Assembly (NCBI GenBank): GCA_022865865.1
Contig: JALHTN010000270.1
Location: forward strand, 1-47,314
Reading direction: 5' to 3'
Source: Anaerolineales bacterium
Lineage (GTDB): Bacteria > Chloroflexota > Anaerolineae > Anaerolineales > UBA4823
Length of the DNA stretch: 47,314 nt
In this document: positions 33,187-42,084 of the stretch, one piece after another
How the letters are laid out: each line of letters starts with the position of its first letter
Numbering within the stretch: the first letter of the stretch is position 1
Translations under genes and position numbers: made by a program
The notes under the pieces: generated by a model
What the model was told of the DNA's origin: nothing
Database searches by the model: none
The model's input: the letters and a program-made list of their open reading frames with translations, nothing else

Positions 33187-34433
33187 CAGATGGTCTCAGC
33201 GAACTTTCTAAGGATTATCACGGCGTTGTGACCACCAAAGCCGAATGAGTTAGACATGACATTAACAACCTGCTTAGGACGTGATTGGTTAGGAATGTAA
33301 TCCAAATCACATTCAGGATCTGGAACTTCATAATTAATGGTGGCTGGCATGATGCTATCCTGAATGACTTTGACACAAAACAGGGCTTCTATTGCTCCGG
33401 CTGCTCCGAGCAAATGTCCAGTCATTGATTTTGTGGAAGAAATTGGAGTATGGTATGCCTGTTCACCAAAGGCTGTTTTTATGGCTGCGGTTTCACTTCT
33501 ATCATTGAGCGGTGTACCAGTGCCATGGGCGTTGATATAATCGATATCGCTCGGTTCGAGCCCGGCAGAATCGAGTGCCAATCGCATACATGTTGCAGCC
33601 CCGGCTCCATTCTCCGCGGGAGCGGAGATATGGAAAGCGTCATTGGTGCTGCCATAACCAACCAATTCCGCTAATATCTGCGCATCTCTGGATTGGGCAT
33701 GCTCTAAGGACTCGAGCACCAATATCGCACCACCTTCCCCCATCACGAAACCCGTTCTATCCTGGTTGAAGGGACGGCTTGCACGGGTTGGGTCCCCTTT
33801 ATAAGTAGACATCGCCCCCATTTTTGAGAGACTTGCCATAGCAAGTGGCACGATCGCAGCTTCACAACCTCCAGCTAACATGACATCTGCTTGACCGCGG
33901 CGAATAATTTCACTCGCTTCCCCAACAGCATTGGTCCCGGTCGCACAGGCGGTTACTACGGCAATGTTTGTTCCTCTGATGCCTAATTTGATGGCTAGAT
34001 TACTGCCTGGGGTATCGGGGAGCATCATCGGCACCAGGAAGGGACTCACTCGTGAAGGTCCTCGCGCTGTGAAATTGCTAAATTGTTCATATAAAGTTTC
34101 GATTCCACCGATGCCAGTTCCGACGACTGCTCCAATGCGATCGCGATTCGCAGCATTAACCTCTAATTGCGCATCTTGAATTGCTTGCTGACCAGCCGAC
34201 AAGGCGAATTGTGTACATCGATCCATCCTGCGAGAATCATGGGGTCCGAATAACGATCTTCCATCAAAGTCTTTTACTTCAGCTGCGATCTTGCAATCAT
34301 ATTCACTGGTGTCATAATGGGTGATCAGGTCAACACCAGATTTCCCATTGAGGATGTTCTGCCAAGTTGTAGTTACATCATTGCCAATTGGGCTTACACA
34401 CCCAAGACCTGTGACGACAACACGCTGTTTCAT
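33186..34433 (-). CDS. fabF: 3-Oxoacyl-ACP synthase II
   Basis: The 415-residue enzyme lengthens acyl chains by two carbons. It has the nucleophile C163 in TACATGTNA, the two histidines in NAHGTGTPLND and TGHLLGAAGA, and the full-length start MKQRVVVTGLGCVSPIGND. Length is normal. AGGAGAT precedes the ATG. It is the first gene of the two-gene unit with fabH. No acyl carrier protein gene is next to it. Confidence 0.95.
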   Translation of the reverse strand: MKQRVVVTGLGCVSPIGNDVTTTWQNILNGKSGVDLITHYDTSEYDCKIAAEVKDFDGRSLFGPHDSRRMDRCTQFALSAGQQAIQDAQLEVNAANRDRIGAVVGTGIGGIETLYEQFSNFTARGPSRVSPFLVPMMLPDTPGSNLAIKLGIRGTNIAVVTACATGTNAVGEASEIIRRGQADVMLAGGCEAAIVPLAMASLSKMGAMSTYKGDPTRASRPFNQDRTGFVMGEGGAILVLESLEHAQSRDAQILAELVGYGSTNDAFHISAPAENGAGAATCMRLALDSAGLEPSDIDYINAHGTGTPLNDRSETAAIKTAFGEQAYHTPISSTKSMTGHLLGAAGAIEALFCVKVIQDSIMPATINYEVPDPECDLDYIPNQSRPKQVVNVMSNSFGFGGHNAVIILRKFAETI

Positions 34434-34594
34434 TCTTATCTCCTTTGTTCTTTCTCCATCCAGTAAGAGACCAATACATTAACTATCGAATTTTAACATC
34501 TAATTAGTGGGTAATCATCCATCAGGTTGAATGTAGCATTCATAACACCGGGTTGAATAATTAGAGGCGGTGCAGAATAATCAACACAGATAAC

Positions 34595-35836
34595 TCATAA
34601 CTGTAACCCTGGTGCTTGAGTCACAGTACGTTTGGATAAATCCCCCAAGAATCTAAAGGCTTGCTGTGTATGAAGTTGATCGTGACCGACAATGATGCTA
34701 ACCAATTCTTTTAGGTTTGTGGGTCCGAAAATCGCATGTCGAGCAGGTCGATCCCAATCAGGAGCTTCGAGGGAATCTAGAACCTCCAATAACTGGATGC
34801 GTGAACTTGTGAAATCTCTCAGCGCATCCGGTCCGCTTTGACAGTAATACAATCTTTCATGTGCCCATTTATCAGAATCGATACCGGGTAGGAAAGGATT
34901 GACCTCCTCGAGAACTTTCTTAATTCGGGGAATATTCACATCAGAATCTACATCTCGCAAATGGCATAATATTTCCGTATAACTCCATTCGCCAGGTTGA
35001 GGATGTTCTACCCAATTGGCAGAGTCTAATTGCTGTGAGAATGCGTGCACAACGGCTGGGGTAGCCCGCAGGACTGCTACCATAGTTTCAATATGACCGA
35101 AGTCTGGGTGGAGATCTTCACCTGGAATGGAATCTATCCAAGAAATAAGCTTATCAATTCCACCATAGCCAGCAGATCCTGGTAATTTTTCTATGGAGTC
35201 TTGCTCCACATCCGTGACCCAGTAATTTCCAAAACCCAGCAGACGCGCAGGGGCGATATCATGGTCGAAATCATCACCAACCATGACAACTGGCCCTGGT
35301 AGCCATCCCAGGCAGGCTAATGTCTCAGTGAAAAAGGCAGGATTCGGTTTGGCGAAATGAAATGTTTCATATGATGGAATCAAGCGAAAAGGATAATTCT
35401 GAGGGGATAGACCAGCCCATTCGAGTCGCTGTAGTATCGCTTTCCTGGGAAACAAAGGATTTGTGGCGATAGCAACCGTGTAGCCGTGGTTAAAAGCTTC
35501 TTCGACCATGCCAACTGCTTCTGGACGGGTTTGGGTTAAATACTTCAATTTGGGGAAAATCTCGGTATAGAAAGAATCAAATTTATCTACATAGGTATGT
35601 TGGTCAATACCAAGACTTGGGTAGAATGCCTGGTCAAATGCCTCTTTCAAGGTTCGATCCGGCAAATTGTTGTCCATCATCGCTTGCGTGCCAGACAGAA
35701 GAGTTGATACCAAATCTTCAGGAGGTATGAATGGTTCTAGGTGCTCACTTAGGGCTTGGAGATAGGCAGGGATGAAGGTATCCATGCTGTTCCCCAAAAG
35801 AGTATCATCGAGATCAAGGAGTAGAGTCAGGGTCAT
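34595..35836 (-). CDS. HAD-family hydrolase fused to a DinB-like domain
   Basis: From ATG 35836 (MTLTLLLDLDDTLL) the protein has 413 residues. The first half is a HAD phosphatase: nucleophile D8 and D10 in DLDDT, the ATNP motif, KPNP with a Lys and GDDFDHDI. The second half from about residue 260 is a DinB/YfiT-like helical bundle: WSYTEILCHLRDVD with one His and GHDQLHTQQ with two more, the usual three-His metal site, and a four-helix spacing. HAD and DinB domains are normally on separate proteins. The substrate is unknown. It overlaps the previous gene by 23 bases. Confidence 0.8.
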   Translation of the reverse strand: MTLTLLLDLDDTLLGNSMDTFIPAYLQALSEHLEPFIPPEDLVSTLLSGTQAMMDNNLPDRTLKEAFDQAFYPSLGIDQHTYVDKFDSFYTEIFPKLKYLTQTRPEAVGMVEEAFNHGYTVAIATNPLFPRKAILQRLEWAGLSPQNYPFRLIPSYETFHFAKPNPAFFTETLACLGWLPGPVVMVGDDFDHDIAPARLLGFGNYWVTDVEQDSIEKLPGSAGYGGIDKLISWIDSIPGEDLHPDFGHIETMVAVLRATPAVVHAFSQQLDSANWVEHPQPGEWSYTEILCHLRDVDSDVNIPRIKKVLEEVNPFLPGIDSDKWAHERLYYCQSGPDALRDFTSSRIQLLEVLDSLEAPDWDRPARHAIFGPTNLKELVSIIVGHDQLHTQQAFRFLGDLSKRTVTQAPGLQL

Positions 35837-36167
35837 CAAATACACCAGAGAAGGTCGGGGGGAGGGGATGGCATTCACCACATCCGATCTTTGGCTCTGC
35901 GACATCCTTCAGCGATTTACTACAGTACGCGGAGATCTTAACCTTCTTTTTTAGAAAGGGAAATGGGCGCTCAAGGTGGCCTTCAAGTATTAAATTTGGA
36001 CAGGCGTTTGCCATCTGGATTTCGGGGACTGGGCAAGTGAAGCACAGATCGGGATTCCAATCCTGTGGCGGGGAAGCCGATAATAATAAACGGCATTCCT
36101 CGCGATCCCGTCCGCGGTAATAGTCCCCATAAAAATATCGACACTCTTTACCTGCAGGTGTTTCCAT
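35814..36167 (-). CDS. Cysteine-rich hypothetical protein
   Basis: I do not recognise this 117-residue protein. It has eight cysteines (C9, C25, C42, C45, C56, C82, C96, C99) with two C-x2-C pairs, CFTC and CGEC-H, which suggests zinc or an Fe-S cluster. A long segment of Pro, Asp and Gly residues follows. No membrane helix or signal is present, so it should be cytoplasmic. It sits between efp and the HAD-DinB gene on the same strand with short gaps and an overlap of 23 bases, which implies co-translation with the HAD-DinB protein. Confidence 0.65.
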   Translation of the reverse strand: METPAGKECRYFYGDYYRGRDREECRLLLSASPPQDWNPDLCFTCPVPEIQMANACPNLILEGHLERPFPFLKKKVKISAYCSKSLKDVAEPKIGCGECHPLPPTFSGVFDDPDSTP

Positions 36168-36178
36168 ATGAGAATCCG

Positions 36179-36736
36179 TTAGGCTCGAGTGATATAGGTG
36201 CCGGAACGTGTATCAACACGGATTACATCTCCGGCTTCAATGAAATTTGGTACCTGTACCCTCAATCCGGTTTCAGTAGTCACTTTTTTGTTGACTCCGG
36301 TTGCCGTATCGCCACGCACCGCGATTTCTGCTTCAACCACATTCAAATCAACAGTGATCGGCAATTCAAGGTCAAGTGGCTCATTTTGATAGAAGGTGAG
36401 CTTGATATTCAAATTTTCTACAAGATAGTTTGCGGCCTCACCAATGGTCTCGGTTGGGATCGCTGGCTGCTCGAAGGTATCCTGGTCCATAAAGTGATAG
36501 TATGATCCATCATTATACAAATATTGGACGTTGTGATATTCTATATCTGCATCTTTTACGCGATCGCTGGAGATGAATGACTTTTCCAAAATCGTTCCGG
36601 TACGCAGGTTTTTGGCTTTGATGCGAATTGTAGCTTTTCCCCGCCCTGGTTTGTGGTGTTCATATTCTAAAACTCTGAACAATTCATTATCTAGTTCAAA
36701 AGTTACACCCTTGCGAAGCTCATTTACGTCAATCAT
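36179..36736 (-). CDS. efp: Elongation factor P
   Basis: The 185-residue protein is the full-length EF-P: MIDVNELRKG start, K34 in HKPGRGKA at the tip that contacts the peptidyl-transferase centre, and the three-barrel order ending TRSGTYITRA. EF-P restarts ribosomes stalled on polyproline. The presence of K34 means a lysine-type modification (EpmA/B) or none is possible; no modification gene is visible. It heads the minus-strand set with the Cys-rich and HAD-DinB genes, and is divergent from a response regulator. Confidence 0.95.
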   Translation of the reverse strand: MIDVNELRKGVTFELDNELFRVLEYEHHKPGRGKATIRIKAKNLRTGTILEKSFISSDRVKDADIEYHNVQYLYNDGSYYHFMDQDTFEQPAIPTETIGEAANYLVENLNIKLTFYQNEPLDLELPITVDLNVVEAEIAVRGDTATGVNKKVTTETGLRVQVPNFIEAGDVIRVDTRSGTYITRA

Positions 36737-36896
36737 TATTCATTCCTTATTGATAATCTCAGATGTTACGCGGCAGGATTATAGCCCAGCGTGAAAAGCA
36801 TGGCAAGGGCAACCAGGATTTATTGTTCCATCAGCATTTTACCTCACATATGGTACACTAATCGGGGCTTACAATTGACAGCATTAAGGTGATCAG

Positions 36897-37292
36897 GTGG
36901 AAATGGAAAAGCCTCTAAAAAGCGTAGTATATTTTGAAGATGACAGTGACATGGTTGAACTGGTGCGGATCATCCTCAGTCGTGAGGGCTACCAGGTCAA
37001 AGGGGTCGCTGAGGGGAAATCTGGAATCAAATTAGTAAAACAAATCTTACCCGATGTGATTTTACTGGATCTCATGCTGCCCGATATTGATGGATGGGAG
37101 ATTTATCGGCAACTTAAGATCGATGAATCCACCAGGGAAATTCCTGTGATAGTGGTAACCGCGAAAGCGCAGAGCATTGATAAGGTATTGGGTTTAGAAA
37201 TTGCCAAGGTTGATGAATATATTTCCAAACCATTCCGACCGAATGAATTGGTCGAAAGAGTTAATGAGGTTCTAACCCGAGAAGAACATTAG
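36897..37292 (+). CDS. Single-domain response regulator
   Basis: The 131-residue protein is only a receiver: acidic pair D15-D16 (FEDDSDM), phospho-acceptor D58 in LLDLMLPDIDG, T88 and K111 in SKPF. No output domain is attached, so it acts through protein contacts or as a phosphate sink. The start is GTG 36897 or ATG 36903; AAGGTGAT favours the GTG. A terminator follows the stop. No histidine kinase is in the window. Confidence 0.92.
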   Translation: MEMEKPLKSVVYFEDDSDMVELVRIILSREGYQVKGVAEGKSGIKLVKQILPDVILLDLMLPDIDGWEIYRQLKIDESTREIPVIVVTAKAQSIDKVLGLEIAKVDEYISKPFRPNELVERVNEVLTREEH

Positions 37293-37316
37293 TGTGGAGA
37301 TGATAGATTAGTGAGC

Positions 37317-37347
37317 ATCCCTCATCACATTGAGGGATTTGTGTTTT
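37317..37347 (+). terminator. Rho-independent terminator
   Basis: An 8-bp stem (37317-37324 with 37331-37338), six-base loop and TTGTGTTTT tail after the response regulator. Confidence 0.78.
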
Positions 37348-37387
37348 AATTATATTTTAGGAAATGAATTAATCCTGTGGGTATATT

Positions 37388-38803
37388 ATGATGAATTATC
37401 GGGAAAAAATCTGGACGTTCATTCTGGTTTTGGTGCTCTCAATCCTACCTGCGGTTGAGGCAGCCCAAGCTCAGGAGGAACTCCCATCCGGCCCCGTCTA
37501 CATTATCCAGGAAGGGGACACGCTCTGGGATATTGCACAGAGATTTGGGGTTCCCTGGGAAGATTTGGCAAGGGAAAACGGTATCAGCGATCCTGGTCAA
37601 CTCACTGCCGGGGAGGAAATCATCATTCCTGGTCTGGAAGGTATTGGGGATGTCCTGGTGACAACTCCCGTGCCACTTGGGGAGAATATCCGCAGTTTAA
37701 GCCGTAGTTTCCAGATCCCAGAGGAAAAGATCATCAATTTAAACCATCTCACCAGCACGGAAGAATTATACAGTGGTTATAACATGGTGATCCCAGAGGT
37801 TAGCCAACAGCAGGTCAAAATGGAGAGATTTTCATTAGCCAACGGTCAATCTTTGATTGAGCTGGCCCTCAAACACGGAGTCAGTCCCTGGACTCTCGTG
37901 ATTGAGAATCACCTTGAAGGTACCTGGGGGGTGATCCCTGGAGATGTATTAGTCTTACAGGACCAAGATTCTATCCCCGGACCAGGGGGTTTGCCTGGAG
38001 AGATTACAGCACTCGAGATATCTCCCGAGCCATTGGTGCAAGGGGAAACTACCGTGCTGCGGATCGATACGAGTGAAGAGATGGATGTGTATGGATCATT
38101 GATCGATCATCAATTGAACTTTTTTCGAGATAAAGAAGGAGAATATGTTGCACTGCAAGGAGTACACGCGTTAACAGAGCCCGGGTATTATTCTTTTCTC
38201 GTGGAAGGTGAGCTTGACAATGGGGTGCCGTTCGGATTTTCGCAAAGAATTTATTTGGCGCCAGGAGACTACGTCTATAAATCTTTGCAGGTTCCGGAGG
38301 CGACTCTAGATCCTGATGTGACCATTCCGGAGGATAAATTATGGGCTGCATTAGCCGGACCGGTAACTCCTGAACAGCTATGGCAAGGTGTTTTTGAGAA
38401 CCCTATGGCACCATCACCATGCGGATATACAGATACATTTGGTCACCGTAGATCGTATAACGGCAGTCCATATAATTACTTTCACACGGGTTTAGATTTT
38501 TGCTACAACTACAATAATGAGGTGAATGAGATATATGCCCCGGCAGATGGGGTTGTTGTTTTTGCAGGTCCGCTAATTGTGAGGGGGAATGCAGTCATGA
38601 TCGATCATGGTCTGGGTATTTACAGCGGTTATATGCACCAAGAAGAGATCATGGTGGAAGTGGGGGAACGGGTAGAAACTGGACAAGTAATTGGGATCGT
38701 GGGGGGGACGGGCCGAGTGAATGGACCTCACCTGCACTTAGAAATTTGGGCAGGTGGAGTCCAAGTTGACCCGGAAGACTGGTTAGGGAGTGTTTATCCT
38801 TGA
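37388..38803 (+). CDS. Secreted LysM / M23-family metallopeptidase
   Basis: The 471-residue protein starts with a signal peptide (about 1-28, cut near AQA). LysM repeats follow: a clear one at about 38-81 (IIQEGDTLWDIAQRFGVPWEDL), a weaker one at 92-136 and a third at about 148-190. The M23/LytM endopeptidase lies at about 340-465 with H366 and D370 in HTGLDF and H448/H450 in HLHLEIW, the zinc set. It would cut peptide cross-bridges in the cell wall for growth or division. Two cysteines near 347 and 372 (SPCGY, DFCYN) may form a disulfide. The gene overlaps a convergent gene at its 3' end by 10 bases. Confidence 0.88.
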   Translation: MMNYREKIWTFILVLVLSILPAVEAAQAQEELPSGPVYIIQEGDTLWDIAQRFGVPWEDLARENGISDPGQLTAGEEIIIPGLEGIGDVLVTTPVPLGENIRSLSRSFQIPEEKIINLNHLTSTEELYSGYNMVIPEVSQQQVKMERFSLANGQSLIELALKHGVSPWTLVIENHLEGTWGVIPGDVLVLQDQDSIPGPGGLPGEITALEISPEPLVQGETTVLRIDTSEEMDVYGSLIDHQLNFFRDKEGEYVALQGVHALTEPGYYSFLVEGELDNGVPFGFSQRIYLAPGDYVYKSLQVPEATLDPDVTIPEDKLWAALAGPVTPEQLWQGVFENPMAPSPCGYTDTFGHRRSYNGSPYNYFHTGLDFCYNYNNEVNEIYAPADGVVVFAGPLIVRGNAVMIDHGLGIYSGYMHQEEIMVEVGERVETGQVIGIVGGTGRVNGPHLHLEIWAGGVQVDPEDWLGSVYP

Positions 38804-39075
38804 GTATTTTCGTCCAGATCTGAATAGTCGCCCTCATCTGACTCGAACTTTCCAGCGTAATAATCTTCAACAATTTGGTGTGCTTCCCGGCTTTGGTGTT
38901 CTGGGACCAAAACCTGAACTTGCCCCATAGGACCAACTGTCAATCCGTAAGCCCGTCCAGCACCTTCCTGGTTGAGGAATACCTTGATTCCCTGGACCTC
39001 AAGAAGATTACGTAATATATCCGCTTGAAGTTCGCCGGATACTTCAATGATTAGTTCCCATTTTTCTTCTGGCAT
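38794..39075 (-). CDS. DUF2007-like putative signal-transducing protein
   Basis: The 93-residue protein reads WELIIEVSGELQADILRNLLEVQGIKVFLNQEGAGRAYGLTVGPMGQVQVLVPEHQSREAHQIVEDY over its first 75 residues. This is the GlnB-like ferredoxin-fold pattern of DUF2007: a strand, a helix with LEVQGI, two strands with VQVLVP and a helix. The acidic tail (DEGDYSDLDENTQG) is extra. Function unknown; GlnB-like proteins often sense small molecules. It converges with the LysM/M23 gene and overlaps it by 10 bases. Confidence 0.72.
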   Translation of the reverse strand: MPEEKWELIIEVSGELQADILRNLLEVQGIKVFLNQEGAGRAYGLTVGPMGQVQVLVPEHQSREAHQIVEDYYAGKFESDEGDYSDLDENTQG

Positions 39076-39227
39076 ACGAGAGCTCCTGAATATTGATCTT
39101 TGATGTAGATTTGATCTCGACTCGCTGTGACTTCTTTACACATAGAGTATAATTATAAGCTAGCAATTCAGCGAAAATCTTCTAATATGAATATGAAGTT
39201 TAAGCTGGAATTTTTCCCGAGGATTTT

Positions 39228-40823
39228 ATGGTGATAGCATCCTTGTCACTTCGGGAGGATTATTGGGAAACCTTTGATCTCCTTGAAGAGGACATAGAAT
39301 TTATATATAATTATCTATTAGAAATCGAAACACCCCTAACACCAGATGAGCTAGTAACAGCGATCGTCGAAGAGCGGATTCGTAGGGAGATCGAGGCATT
39401 CGAAATTCAACGCAGTTCTGCTGGTGATCTTTACTTCCCCAAAGATAGCTTCGAAGAAAATCAGAATCTGATATTTCCAGCATTGGGGTGGCGTCAGGGA
39501 AAGGTAGTTAGCTTACGACCTGGTGTAAATCCGGATGTAGCAGATCTGAAGGTGATCAAAGTTCAGTTTGAGAATGGTGAAGAACGCGAGTTCGCCAGCG
39601 GGGTTGATGATCACTATCTGAACAACCCTCCTGAAATTACCCAGGACAGTGAGCTGCTCAGTGCTCAGTTTGTGATTGATAGCTATCGCCAGCATTTGGC
39701 TGAAAGCCTCGAGAGCAATCTGGAAGCCAACGAAGATTTTGTGCGCGTTGCTGGACGCTGGTTTCCGAGGGCATTGCTGCTGGATGTAAACCCGGGTCAT
39801 TTGAACCTTGCTGAAGCTGTGCTTGATATCGCTGGAGGTGGACCGCTCCCAACCACTACTTTGATCAAGCAAGTTGAACTGCCTTCATCGGAGAATCCGA
39901 AACTTATGGAGTTCTCGCTGGATTTAGGATTGGAAGAAGATCCGCGTTTCGACGAGGTTGGACCAGCAGGTGAAGTATTATGGTTTTTGAAAAGACTTGA
40001 GCCGCAAGAAGTTCTCGAAACCCCCAGTTTCTTACGGTACCACGAGATAGAGCATGATCGGGATTTGCTTAGTAAAGAAATGCTCGCTTTGGAGCAAGAA
40101 CTTGACGATGAACTTTCTCCGATAGCATCAGACAGTTCTGATAGCGATGATGTGGTAATCAGCTTAATATTCCCGCATTGGCGAGTTGGATCTCTTCCTT
40201 TATCAACTCGTGTAGAGCATCTCTTCCCCACAGCATATGAGGCTCCGCGCATTCGTTTTATGCTGGAGGATCGCAAATCCGGCGAGAGTTTTCCTGGTTG
40301 GGTGGTACCTGAAAAGCGATATGTGATTGGTTTACAGGAATGGTATCAGACCCAGGGGTTGATGCCAGGCAGCTTCGTGAGAGTGCAGCGCGGTAAAGAT
40401 CCAGGGAGAGTCCTGATTTCAGCTGATTCACGACGTTCGAGCCGTGAGTGGATTAGAACGGTTTTGGTTGGCTCAGATGGTGGGACAGTATTCGCTATGC
40501 TCAAGCAAGTAGTTGCAGGTGCATATGATGAACGTATGGCAATCGCAGTTCCTGATATTAATGCTTTGAATAATGTTTGGGAACGGATGCAAAAAGAAAG
40601 ACCACCTTTTGAGCGAGTTTTAGTGGATATAGTTAGAGAGTTGACCAAGATGAATCCGCAAGGACATGTACACGCTACCGAATTGTATGCAGCAGTGAAC
40701 ATAGTTCGCCGCTGCCCACCAGGACCAATTTTTGCCCTGTTATCTTCGAGACCATGGTTCGAACATGTGGGTGACCTGCATTTTCGATTCGATGATTCGG
40801 GACAGGTGAAATTGAACAAGTAA
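39228..40823 (+). CDS. Unrecognised large protein with predicted winged-helix N-terminus
   Basis: I do not recognise this 531-residue protein. Residues about 10-75 (DLLEEDIEFIYNYLLEIETPLTPDELVTAIVEE) fit a winged-helix pattern. A beta-rich unit follows (LGWRQGKVVSLRPGVNPDVADLKVIKVQFENGEEREFAS, about 85-125), then acidic stretches (about 280-320) and a C-terminal region with helices (WERMQKERPPFERVLVDIVRELTKMNP). There is no P-loop, metal triad or signal peptide. The N-terminal TPLTPDELV resembles TPLTPVELA in the next gene. GAGGA precedes ATG 39228; a TATAAT is at 39148. It may act on nucleic acid, but this is inference only. Confidence 0.65.
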   Translation: MVIASLSLREDYWETFDLLEEDIEFIYNYLLEIETPLTPDELVTAIVEERIRREIEAFEIQRSSAGDLYFPKDSFEENQNLIFPALGWRQGKVVSLRPGVNPDVADLKVIKVQFENGEEREFASGVDDHYLNNPPEITQDSELLSAQFVIDSYRQHLAESLESNLEANEDFVRVAGRWFPRALLLDVNPGHLNLAEAVLDIAGGGPLPTTTLIKQVELPSSENPKLMEFSLDLGLEEDPRFDEVGPAGEVLWFLKRLEPQEVLETPSFLRYHEIEHDRDLLSKEMLALEQELDDELSPIASDSSDSDDVVISLIFPHWRVGSLPLSTRVEHLFPTAYEAPRIRFMLEDRKSGESFPGWVVPEKRYVIGLQEWYQTQGLMPGSFVRVQRGKDPGRVLISADSRRSSREWIRTVLVGSDGGTVFAMLKQVVAGAYDERMAIAVPDINALNNVWERMQKERPPFERVLVDIVRELTKMNPQGHVHATELYAAVNIVRRCPPGPIFALLSSRPWFEHVGDLHFRFDDSGQVKLNK

Positions 40824-40872
40824 ATGAAATGCTGATCAACTCCCCCCGAGTGAGTCGATCAGGAGGATGGAA

Positions 40873-41310
40873 GTGACGGAACTAAAGCGCTTTAGCTTGG
40901 TGAAGCCAAGTTTGCAGACTCGTTTTCATGTCGATTTTGATTGGTGGGGTCAAAATGACAGAAACTGGCGAGTCGACTTGTTTGGTTTCCTTTGCCCTGA
41001 GCATCAGGAGACATTCGCAGATATTCGTGGCGATAATGTGATCGATTGGGTTGATCCTGAAACGGCTGAAGTTCAACAAGTGGATGGTTTACAGCACATT
41101 CTGATTACACATTGTGCGACACAACCCGGATTTATCGATGCTCGCACCTCATTGGTTGAATCAGTATTCCGTCTATTTTTATCTAATGGTAATACACCCT
41201 TGACACCTGTAGAGCTAGCCGACCATTTGGGACGCACTCCTCAGGTGATACTCCAAACGTTTTCTGGACCCCGGGTATACAAGGGACTGCGCCCATGCCC
41301 GGAGTGTTGA
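40873..41310 (+). CDS. Unrecognised small protein with HTH-like C-terminus
   Basis: The 145-residue protein is not recognised. I choose GTG 40873 since AGGAGG lies six bases before it, whereas ATG 40867 touches the ribosome site. The N-terminal half is aromatic and beta-rich (RFHVDFDWWGQND, WRVDLFGFLCPEH). The C-terminal half (RTSLVESVFRLFLSNGNTPLTPVELADHLGRTPQVILQTFSG) looks like a winged helix and shares TPLTPxEL with the upstream protein. C41, a Cys in THCA and the final C-P-E-C (C142, C145) could bind metal. It follows the larger gene by 49 bases and precedes the tRNA gene by 14. Confidence 0.6.
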   Translation: MTELKRFSLVKPSLQTRFHVDFDWWGQNDRNWRVDLFGFLCPEHQETFADIRGDNVIDWVDPETAEVQQVDGLQHILITHCATQPGFIDARTSLVESVFRLFLSNGNTPLTPVELADHLGRTPQVILQTFSGPRVYKGLRPCPEC

Positions 41311-41324
41311 AGGTTATCAGAACT

Positions 41325-41397
41325 GCCCCCGTAGCTCAAAGGACAGAGCAGAGGTCTTCTAAACCTAAGGTTGTGGGTTCGAATCCCGCCGGGGGCG
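41325..41397 (+). tRNA. tRNA-Arg (anticodon TCT, reads AGA)
   Basis: A 73-base cloverleaf: acceptor 41325-41331 pairs with 41390-41396, D stem GCTC/GAGC, anticodon loop CTTCTAA with TCT at 41358-41360, T arm GTGGG-TTCGAAT-CCCGC, discriminator G. The top pair of the anticodon stem is a G-A mismatch. CCA is not encoded and must be added by the cell. Confidence 0.95.
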
Positions 41398-41491
41398 CTT
41401 GGGTGGGGGAATAAAGAATGTATTACTTTTTGATTGTCGGGGTTTCAATAAGTGGGTACCCTCATTAGTTTGCTGGGAGGAAACCCAGGGG

Positions 41492-41515
41492 TAATTATCA
41501 TTTGTCTGATAATTA
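41492..41515. promoter_or_regulatory. Inverted repeat upstream of tpx (operator candidate)
   Basis: A perfect 9-bp inverted repeat TAATTATCA-N6-TGATAATTA lies 21 bases before the tpx start. Its size and A/T-rich arms resemble sites for dimeric redox regulators such as Crp/FNR or PerR-like proteins, but I cannot assign one. Confidence 0.5.
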
Positions 41516-41536
41516 AGGTATTACCAGGAGGACCGT

Positions 41537-42067
41537 GTGAATATTGAAAGACAGGGAATAATGAAATTCCGAGGCCAGGATATCACCATTATTGGTGAAG
41601 ATATCAATGTAGGGGAGCAGGTGCACGATTTTACCGTTATGACGAAAGATTGGTCTTGGTTGAATGCGCTCGAAAGCTATCCCGGCAAAGTACGCATTAT
41701 CGGTTCGTTGCCGTCCCTAAGCACTGATGTCTGCGATCGGGAGACACGGCACTTTAACCAAGCAGCTTCATCGTTGAGTAGTGATATCGTGATTCTGATG
41801 GTCAGCATGGATTTACCATATACATTGAACCAATGGTGCGCTGCAGCAGACATTGAGCGGGTAACCACCCTTTCAGATCACTACGGTGCTGAATTTGGTG
41901 AGAAGTACGGGGTTTTGATAAAAGAGCTACGAATATTTCGTAGAGCAATTTTTGTGATTGACCGGGATGATAGGGCCGTGTATACAGAGTATATGCCAAC
42001 ATTGGGTGATGAGCCAGACTATGAGGCCGTCCTCGCGGCGGCTCAGAATGCTCTTGCCCTGGAATAA
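41537..42067 (+). CDS. tpx: Thiol peroxidase (atypical 2-Cys peroxiredoxin)
   Basis: The 176-residue protein has the peroxidatic C66 in the motif PSLSTDVCDRETRHFN and resolving C101 in LNQWCAAADIERV, the C-x34-C spacing of Tpx. It removes hydrogen peroxide and lipid peroxides with electrons from thioredoxin. The typical T of the PxxxT motif is kept as STDVC, with S at an upstream place. AGGAGG is five bases before GTG 41537. It begins the stress block with Hsp20 and Lon. Confidence 0.9.
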   Translation: MNIERQGIMKFRGQDITIIGEDINVGEQVHDFTVMTKDWSWLNALESYPGKVRIIGSLPSLSTDVCDRETRHFNQAASSLSSDIVILMVSMDLPYTLNQWCAAADIERVTTLSDHYGAEFGEKYGVLIKELRIFRRAIFVIDRDDRAVYTEYMPTLGDEPDYEAVLAAAQNALALE

Positions 42068-42084
42068 GAATTGGAGTGCGAAAG

